Below are positions 58,136-64,000 of a stretch of DNA of 64,000 nt, piece after piece. The stretch covers positions 1-64,000 of the forward strand of contig MU385898.1 in assembly GCA_022497145.1 (NCBI GenBank). The letters are read 5' to 3'. A program made the position numbers and the translations under genes. This DNA is from Rostrohypoxylon terebratum (Eukaryota > Ascomycota > Sordariomycetes > Xylariales > Hypoxylaceae). The notes under the pieces were generated by a model, which did not search any database, was not told the DNA's origin, and saw nothing but the letters and a program-made list of their open reading frames with translations. The number at the start of each line of letters is the position of its first letter. Position 1 is the first letter of the stretch.

Positions 58136-58409
58136 ACCGTTCTTTCTCTAAGGTGCAGGTAGTCTGATAAACGTCAGCCACCTTCACTCCACCACACCTT
58201 CAAAACTCCAGAGATATCCTAGGGACCTAGATAGTATCTCCTTGGGGGGGGGGGGGGGGGCGGGCGGGGGGGGGGGGGGGGGGGGGGGGGCNNNNNNNNN
58301 NACCGTTCTTTCCCTATGGTGCTGGTTTTCTGATAAACGTCAGCCACCTTCACTCCACCACACCTTCAAAACTCCAGATATATCCTTGGGACCTATTTTG
58401 TATCTCCTT
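58136..58409. repeat. 108-bp direct duplication flanking an assembly gap, probably artefactual
   Basis: The left copy is 58136-58243 and the right copy 58302-58409. Both run from ACCGTTCTTT to TATCTCCTT and have the same length, with scattered mismatches that are mostly T in the right copy. The left copy continues into a long poly-G run with single C interruptions (58244-58290), then ten N (58292-58301). The right copy continues into poly-C and poly-T (58410-58437). This is what two contig ends stalled at one homopolymer would give. The duplication is probably not in the genome. Confidence 0.75.
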
Positions 58410-58697
58410 CCCCCCCCCCCCCCCCCCTTTTTTTTTTACTTCCCGTCCTCCACGTTTTAGAGGTGATCTAATTCAAGCATCCATCTAGCGTGCCCCCCCC
58501 GTTGACCCAGAAAACTCCGGTCCTGGAGTCTATTTAGCTTCCCTAGGCTCTAGCCCTTCGTTTAGCCACGTTGCTTGATAAGTGGTCACGTGTCTTTCTT
58601 TGAGAGCTTGTTAGATTTTGAACGTCTGGTTTTCTCGTTTTGAGCTCGGTGTGTTAGTTCCCTTATCAAGTCTGGTTGGCTGAAGATCAAGGGGAAG
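58410..58697. promoter_or_regulatory. Upstream region of the betaine reductase gene
   Basis: C and T homopolymers (58410-58437), then 260 bases of probable promoter and leader. No specific site was identified. Because the assembly is suspect just upstream, the true promoter sequence is uncertain. Confidence 0.4.
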
Positions 58698-61600
58698 ATG
58701 ACTATCATTGATACCACTAAAGATCTATCTGCTCTTTTCCTCCACCAGGTCAAGACAACGCCCAATGCCATTGCTCTGGAAGATGGACCCACAGCCTTGA
58801 CTTATTCTGAGCTTGATCGCAAGGTTGAGTCGCTCGCTACTCGTCTTCGCCACGACGGGGTTGGTCGGGATGCTCTGGTCGGTGTTTTGCTTGGACGGAG
58901 TGCAGACTATGTCATTTCTTGCCTTGCCGCACTTCGCGCTGGCGGAGCTTTCCTAGTTCTTGAGCTAGCATATCCTCCAAGTCTTCTAGCCGACGTAATT
59001 GAAGATGCCAAGCCTACTGTTGTGATAACTCATACGGCGCATGCCGGCAAGATTAAGTCCGATACCCCTTTAATCATTCTAGACGATAAGGCTTCGAATA
59101 CGGATGGCGTTGCTCTACCAAATGGCACATCAAAAGTATTGCCTGAGTTACCCTCGGAAAATGACTTGGAAAAGCTTGCCTTTGTGTCTTATTCATCCGG
59201 CACGACCGGAAAGCCAAAGGGGATTTCAAATCCTCACAGAGCAGCTGTTCTATCTTACGACCTGCGATTTGGTATAAACGACCTCAAACCAGGTGATCGT
59301 GTGGCTTGCAATGTTTTCTTCGTCTGGGAGATATTGCGCCCGCTATTACGAGGAGCTACAGTCGTTACCGTTCCGGACGAGACAAGTTACGATCCGGTTG
59401 CGCTAGTGGAGTTGCTTCGCTCGAAAAACATCACGGAGACTCTCATGACACCGACTTTGCTAGCAACAGTGCTCGCTCGACATTCACAGCTCGGAGCACG
59501 TGTTCCAAATCTGCGTACCGTATGGCTAAATGGCGAGGTTGTAACGACCGATCTGGCACGCCGTGGCTTGAAGGCCCTTCCTAACGCACGATTGCTGAAT
59601 TGCTATAGTGCAAGTGAAACCCACGAGATTGCCTGTGGAGACATAAGAGAGATGGTTAATGATGAAGACCGTGTCGTTCCGGTTGGTCCTCCCTTGGATC
59701 CAGAGCACACATACATTCTTGACGAGCAGGGCAAGAAGGTAGAGACAGGTATCAGTGGCGAACTATTTGTGGGCGGAAAGTTGTTGGCGCGTGGGTATCT
59801 GAATTTACCGGAGGCGACCGCAAAGGCTTTCAACGACGACCCCTTTGATTCGACTCCCGGCGCAAGGATGTATAGAACTGGAGATACGGCACGGATTCTC
59901 CCATCAGGGCTCCTCGAAATTACTGGCCGTGTAGGAGCAATGATCAAAATCAGGGGTTATAGCGTACAGCCACCAGCTGTTGAGAACGCTATTATAAAAC
60001 ACCTTGCGGTCCGCAATTGTGCTGTGGTTGCCCATGGTGATGGTCTTGATCGTCAACTCCTCGCTTACATCGTCCCGGATGACGAAGAATCCAACGATCG
60101 AATGGCTGTGAAAATCGATGAGGCGGGGTTCAGCCCGGTTGCACGACGTGCTCTAACAGAACATCTAGCCCATTATATGATACCAGCTCTTTGGGTAGAG
60201 TTGGACAGCCTGCCTACCCACGAGGTATCGGGGAAAGTCGACCTTAAACGATTGCCTCCGCCAAGCAGGTCACGGAGCCCTAAAGCATCATTAGGTCCCG
60301 GCCAACATAGTGGTCATAATCAAAAGATTACTATCGAAGATATTGCGAAAATGTGGGCTTCAGCACTCAATATCCCCTATAAGTCTGTTATGGCACAGGA
60401 GCATGACTTTTTCGATCTGGGTGGCCATTCGTTGGCATTGGTCGACCTCGTGACGAAACTGACTGGTGCTTATGGTTTCCCGGTCCCTCTAGGTCGCCTT
60501 GCCGGGAACCCGACACTCAAGGGGCACTTAGAAGTTGTTTGCCAGGCTCGAGATGGACATACTGCAGCCGTTCAAGCCGACCTACCTGCAGTTCTGCGTG
60601 CCGACTCCATTCTACCACCGGATATCCAGCCCTCGCCCGTTAAGATGCAACGCCTTAGCGACGCAGACACAGTTTTACTGACTGGAACGACTGGGTTTTT
60701 GGGAGCTTTCCTCCTGGACGCTATCCTGGAAAACACTTCTGCACACATCATATGTCTTGTCCGATTCGCCGACCTAGGAAACGATAACTACTCCGCTGGA
60801 CTTGCACGAATTCGCAAGAATCTCCTTGATCTCGGTCTTTGGAGCGACTCTATTCTGGATCGGATTGAAGTTCTTCCAGCAAACTTGGCTCGGAAGCGAT
60901 TTGGACTTTCCCCTGAAAGTTTCGAGGAATTGGCTGCTCGCGTTCAGGTTATCATTCACTCTGCTGCTACGGTCAATCTTGTATACCCCTACGCTGCAAT
61001 GCAGGGGGCCAACGTCTTTGGCACGAGAGAAATTCTGCGTCTAGCAAGCAGGGGTGGCGCGACTGTACACCATATCTCTACAAATGGTGTGCTACCACCT
61101 TCAGTCGAGGGGTGGTCCGAAGATGCCATGCTGAACGTAGATGAAGTGCCTGAGAAACTGCTTGATGGGTATGGCCAAACGAAATGGGTAGCAGAACAGC
61201 TTGTTCTTGAGGCTGCGAGACGTGGATTGCCGGCGAGGATATACCGACCAGGTACTATCAGCGGTCATAGCACGTCTGGTTCTACAAATACCTACGATCT
61301 TCTAAATGCATTAATTGTCGAGTCCCTCCAATTAGGTCATGCACCAGATATTGAGGGCTGGTATGCCGAAATGACTCCAGCCGATTTCGTTAGCAAGGCC
61401 ATAACTTCTCTTGCCGATGTCGCCGACGCAGACCAGCGTGTCTTCCACTTAGGCGATCCGTCCCCAATAACTACAAAAGAAGTCTTCGGAATACTTGACC
61501 AGTTAGGATACCCGACAAAGCCACTTGGATGGGAAGAATGGGTCCGCCTATGGGATGAGCGTAGAGGATCTAGCAAGGGAGATAATATCTTCACTGTCGA

Positions 61601-62561
61601 TATCCTTCGTCGCGGCATGCCCACCGTCGACTTTTTGAAATGGGTTACTGTGCTTAAAGACCCTGCGACTGGGCCCGTTCTGGCTAAGACTGGTCTACAG
61701 CGTCCTAAGATCGATAATAAACTGCTTGAGACATACACTCGCCATTTCTGTGCTCGGGGTTGGCTACCACGCCCACCGCGGCGCAGTCATGTAAACGGGG
61801 TGTCGAAGCTCTCGAATCGAGGCCCGCTGGCCGGAAAAGTTGCAGTGGTCACAGGAGCGTCATCGGGTATAGGCGCTGCTGTCGCCGCCGCCCTAGCTAA
61901 AGAGGGAGCAAACGTAGCGATCGCAGCACGTCGCACAGAAGCCCTCGAGACTCTCAAGAACAAGATCACTAGCTCGGGAAGCAAAGTCCTGGTACGGAAG
62001 ACAGATGTTACAGACAGGAAACAAGTAGAATCGCTCATGCAAGCCGCAACGGAAGAGCTTGGCCCTATCGATATCCTCGTATGCTGTGCAGGCGTAATGT
62101 ACTACACCATGATGTCCAACGTACACATGGATGAGTGGGAACGCACTGTCGACGTCAACTGCAAGGGTCTGATATACTGCCTCGGAGCAACGGTCCCAGG
62201 TATGCTAGCTCGCGGGTCCGGCCACGTCCTCGCCATCTCCTCGGATGCCGGCCGCAAGGTATTCCCTGGGCTCGGCGTGTACTCCGGCAGCAAATTCTTC
62301 GTCGAAGCTACGCTCCAGAGCTTGCGTCTCGAGACGGCGGGATCGGGGCTGCGTGTTACGTCCGTTCAGCCGGGGAACACGGATACCGGGTTGTTGGGCA
62401 TATCGACGGATGCCGAGGCCCTGAAGAAGTATGGCGAGCCGTCCGGTGCCAAGGTCCTCAGCGCTGAAGAGGTCGCGGGCGCGATTATGTATGCGATCAA
62501 ACAGCCTAGCCATGTCGCTGTGAACGAGGTCTTGATCGAGCCGAGAGACGAGCCGATTTGA
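58698..62561 (+). CDS. Glycine betaine reductase, A-T-R1-R2 NRPS-like enzyme
   Basis: Single exon, 1,287 residues. Domains: adenylation (about 10-520; A3 core YSSGTTGKPKG at 165-175, YRTGD, and the A10 Lys in GKVDLKRL); thiolation (about 540-620; DFFDLGGHSL with the phosphopantetheine Ser at 578); thioester reductase R1 (about 655-1020; TGTTGFLG at 662-669, Tyr825/Lys829 in YGQTK); and a second SDR-type reductase R2 (about 1045-1285; TGASSGIG at 1052-1059, Tyr1195/Lys1199 in YSGSK). This four-domain order is that of the ATRR enzyme described in Aspergillus nidulans, which activates glycine betaine, reduces it to betaine aldehyde (R1) and then to choline (R2) with NADPH. There is no condensation domain, so it does not make peptides. 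All catalytic residues are present. Substrate identity is inferred from domain architecture and overall similarity. Confidence 0.88.
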   Translation: MTIIDTTKDLSALFLHQVKTTPNAIALEDGPTALTYSELDRKVESLATRLRHDGVGRDALVGVLLGRSADYVISCLAALRAGGAFLVLELAYPPSLLADVIEDAKPTVVITHTAHAGKIKSDTPLIILDDKASNTDGVALPNGTSKVLPELPSENDLEKLAFVSYSSGTTGKPKGISNPHRAAVLSYDLRFGINDLKPGDRVACNVFFVWEILRPLLRGATVVTVPDETSYDPVALVELLRSKNITETLMTPTLLATVLARHSQLGARVPNLRTVWLNGEVVTTDLARRGLKALPNARLLNCYSASETHEIACGDIREMVNDEDRVVPVGPPLDPEHTYILDEQGKKVETGISGELFVGGKLLARGYLNLPEATAKAFNDDPFDSTPGARMYRTGDTARILPSGLLEITGRVGAMIKIRGYSVQPPAVENAIIKHLAVRNCAVVAHGDGLDRQLLAYIVPDDEESNDRMAVKIDEAGFSPVARRALTEHLAHYMIPALWVELDSLPTHEVSGKVDLKRLPPPSRSRSPKASLGPGQHSGHNQKITIEDIAKMWASALNIPYKSVMAQEHDFFDLGGHSLALVDLVTKLTGAYGFPVPLGRLAGNPTLKGHLEVVCQARDGHTAAVQADLPAVLRADSILPPDIQPSPVKMQRLSDADTVLLTGTTGFLGAFLLDAILENTSAHIICLVRFADLGNDNYSAGLARIRKNLLDLGLWSDSILDRIEVLPANLARKRFGLSPESFEELAARVQVIIHSAATVNLVYPYAAMQGANVFGTREILRLASRGGATVHHISTNGVLPPSVEGWSEDAMLNVDEVPEKLLDGYGQTKWVAEQLVLEAARRGLPARIYRPGTISGHSTSGSTNTYDLLNALIVESLQLGHAPDIEGWYAEMTPADFVSKAITSLADVADADQRVFHLGDPSPITTKEVFGILDQLGYPTKPLGWEEWVRLWDERRGSSKGDNIFTVDILRRGMPTVDFLKWVTVLKDPATGPVLAKTGLQRPKIDNKLLETYTRHFCARGWLPRPPRRSHVNGVSKLSNRGPLAGKVAVVTGASSGIGAAVAAALAKEGANVAIAARRTEALETLKNKITSSGSKVLVRKTDVTDRKQVESLMQAATEELGPIDILVCCAGVMYYTMMSNVHMDEWERTVDVNCKGLIYCLGATVPGMLARGSGHVLAISSDAGRKVFPGLGVYSGSKFFVEATLQSLRLETAGSGLRVTSVQPGNTDTGLLGISTDAEALKKYGEPSGAKVLSAEEVAGAIMYAIKQPSHVAVNEVLIEPRDEPI

Positions 62562-63605
62562 TTCGCTACAGTACGAGGAAGGCGAACGACGCGCGAATTT
62601 CAAAATTTATTCAGCAACGAGTTCGGACGATAAGAAAAAAACAACGAATGTTAGTCAAACGAGAAAAATATTCATCTTGTAACATTTCTTGTTACTGTTT
62701 TTCCCCCCCTTTACTGTCCTATTATTTCTTGGTCCAGTAGACGACGGGCTTTGGTGGAACGGAAAGTGTCTGGGCATCTTAGCGGTTTGCATGGATCATA
62801 GTCGAGTTGTGACAGCGCTAATGTACGGTGGCTGCGTTAGTAAGAGTCTGGGGGGTAGAAAAAGGGGGATAGATTAGATGGGAAGTAGAGGGAGGGTTAT
62901 GTAAAGTGCATAGTGGTAATGGCATTAGGATTAGGAGATGACGGCTCGAGCATATGGTAACGATTCATGATCAGTGGGGGATTGAACTGTATTATGTAAA
63001 CCCATATTAGACGAGAATGGGATTTTGATGTTTATGATAAGATGAGTGATATCGACTATCTTCGCTTTTGGTGAGAGAAATTCTCGATATTCAAATGCAT
63101 GTCAAACATAGGTAGATTTCTAACATATACTCGATTACAGACGTAGTGGTGGTCTCAAGACAAACCGTACGAATCGGGGACTTCAGCAGACATATCACAA
63201 TTCACTCAAAATTCCAGAGACGAAAAAAACTTCCCACATCCACAACCCTCAATTGGTGTACTCGCTCGAAAAGTTCTGCGAATAAGGCGCGGGAACCGGA
63301 AAGGGTTTTTTCGAACCGGGTATCCTCACGCCATTAAATACAATCCAAAGTTTCCCGCGGCCGTGTCCGTATGATAACACTTCCCTCATAAACATGATAA
63401 ATCTAGACTAGCTAGAAGAGAACTTCCGAAAAGCCGCTCGTTATAACCCCCTTCTGTCACCGCGTGGGATTCCTTCCCTCCCGCGCGGAAGCTGGAGAGA
63501 TGACATTATGTAAAAAGTCCCTCTGTTCTATTTCCTTATTATTTACAGTTGGTACCCGTATTCATTATTGGATTAGGTAGTTAAGCATTTTGGGGGAAAA
63601 GAGGC
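62562..63605. other. Intergenic, convergent 3' flanks
   Basis: About 1 kb between the betaine reductase gene and the partial gene at the right edge. AT-rich, with T and C runs near 62695-62712. No supported gene. Confidence 0.55.
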
Positions 63606-64000
63606 TTATTTAAGGAGGCCGGAGAGGAGACCAGCTAGACCACCCTGCTGGGCGTTGGCACCTTGACCTTGTGCACCAGCAGCTTTGCCACCTGCGATTC
63701 CGCCGAGAAGATCTGCTAGAGGGTCTGCGCTGTTAGCATTGCCGCCGCCGAGGAGGTTGCCGAGCAAATCGGTGAGTGCATTACCGCCTTGCGCATTGCT
63801 GCCTTGCTGTTGATCTGCGCCTTGTTGAGCTGCAGCACCTTGGTTCGCAGAGGCAGTGCCATTTTGTTGAGCAGCTGCGGCGTTCTGAGCAGCGGCCTTC
63901 TTTCCCTTTCCGGACTTGGCGTTGGCATCCTGTCCGGCAGCATCAGTTGCGGCGGCGTCAGTACCGGCAGCGTCTGCTGCAGCAGCACCGCTAGCCTGGG
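63606..64000 (-). CDS. C-terminal part of an Ala/Gln/Gly-rich protein (5' end outside window)
   Basis: An open frame enters from the right edge and ends at TAA 63608-63606, giving 130 residues with no start in the window. It reads ..QASGAAAADAAGTDAAATDA, then a basic SGKGKKAAAQNAAAAQQ, a Gln/Asn-rich stretch (QQGADQQQGSNAQGGN), then Leu-rich amphipathic repeats: ALTDLLGNLLGGG, PLADLLGGIAGG and GLAGLLSGLLK at the very end. Such tails occur in secreted or cell-wall fungal proteins, but no domain is visible, so the function is unknown. Codons are regular and the composition is coherent only in this frame; the other open frames here are its shadows. Confidence 0.6.
   Translation of the reverse strand, partial: QASGAAAADAAGTDAAATDAAGQDANAKSGKGKKAAAQNAAAAQQNGTASANQGAAAQQGADQQQGSNAQGGNALTDLLGNLLGGGNANSADPLADLLGGIAGGKAAGAQGQGANAQQGGLAGLLSGLLK

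Noticed and set aside
58242..58460. Open frame of poly-Gly crossing the N run
   Set aside because: It is made of homopolymer G and assembly-gap bases.
63716..63994. Met-initiated frames on both strands at the right edge
   Set aside because: Gln/Arg/Leu-biased shadows of the Ala/Gln/Gly-rich frame that enters from outside the window.
1..64000. CRISPR arrays, bacterial-type operons, Shine-Dalgarno sites
   Set aside because: Introns and gene content show a eukaryotic nuclear genome, and no regularly spaced repeats were seen.

Overview
The window reads as nuclear DNA of a filamentous ascomycete (Pezizomycotina). Genes carry short 50-120 nt introns with GTANGT donors and CTAAT-type branch sites. 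The gene set (GH74 xyloglucanase, copper-fist regulator, fused BioD-BioA, glycine betaine reductase, fungal F-box protein) is typical of that group. Genes lie on both strands, with gene-dense blocks separated by long non-coding stretches. A run of 10 N at 58292-58301 shows it is a draft assembly.

Layout. (a) 1-1019: the 3' part of an unrecognised gene broken by two in-frame stop codons. (b) 2424-8453: a biotin cluster, with biotin synthase (BIO2) convergent on KAPA synthase (BioF), which diverges from the fused dethiobiotin synthetase/DAPA aminotransferase. Together these run the pathway from pimeloyl-CoA to biotin. (c) 9112-9731: a lipid-anchored LAMTOR1/Meh1-like protein of the TORC1-activating complex. 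(d) about 9.7-18.6 kb: a gene-poor stretch with one small conserved-looking ORF and degraded sequence. (e) 18.7-27 kb: an F-box protein, a ZNF830-like splicing factor, Mediator Med7, a very small Cys-rich protein and a secreted GH74 xyloglucanase. (f) 27.9-36.8 kb: a tRNA-like element, an intronless divergent SAR1 GTPase, an 11-exon GTPase-RING-patatin protein, an SDR with a degenerate active site, and an intron-containing tRNA-Ser(AGA).

(g) 37.3-52.5 kb: an Arg/Glu-rich nuclear protein, a copper-fist transcription factor, an SR140/U2SURP homologue, a flavin amine oxidase, and TATA-binding protein. (h) 52.5-58.7 kb: a long non-coding stretch containing the gap and what looks like an assembly duplication. 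(i) 58698-62561: an A-T-R1-R2 enzyme matching fungal glycine betaine reductase (choline from glycine betaine). (j) the 3' end of an Ala/Gln/Gly-rich protein at the right edge.

The strongest candidate for an under-described system is the gene at 29439-34224. It joins an N-terminal Cys-rich finger, a P-loop GTPase-like domain, a RING finger and a complete patatin phospholipase in about 1,342 residues, an architecture that resembles an NLR-like immune or allorecognition sensor with a lipase effector. Gene models with introns were spliced by hand from donor/acceptor sites and reading-frame continuity. Family names come from recognition of motifs; no database search was run.
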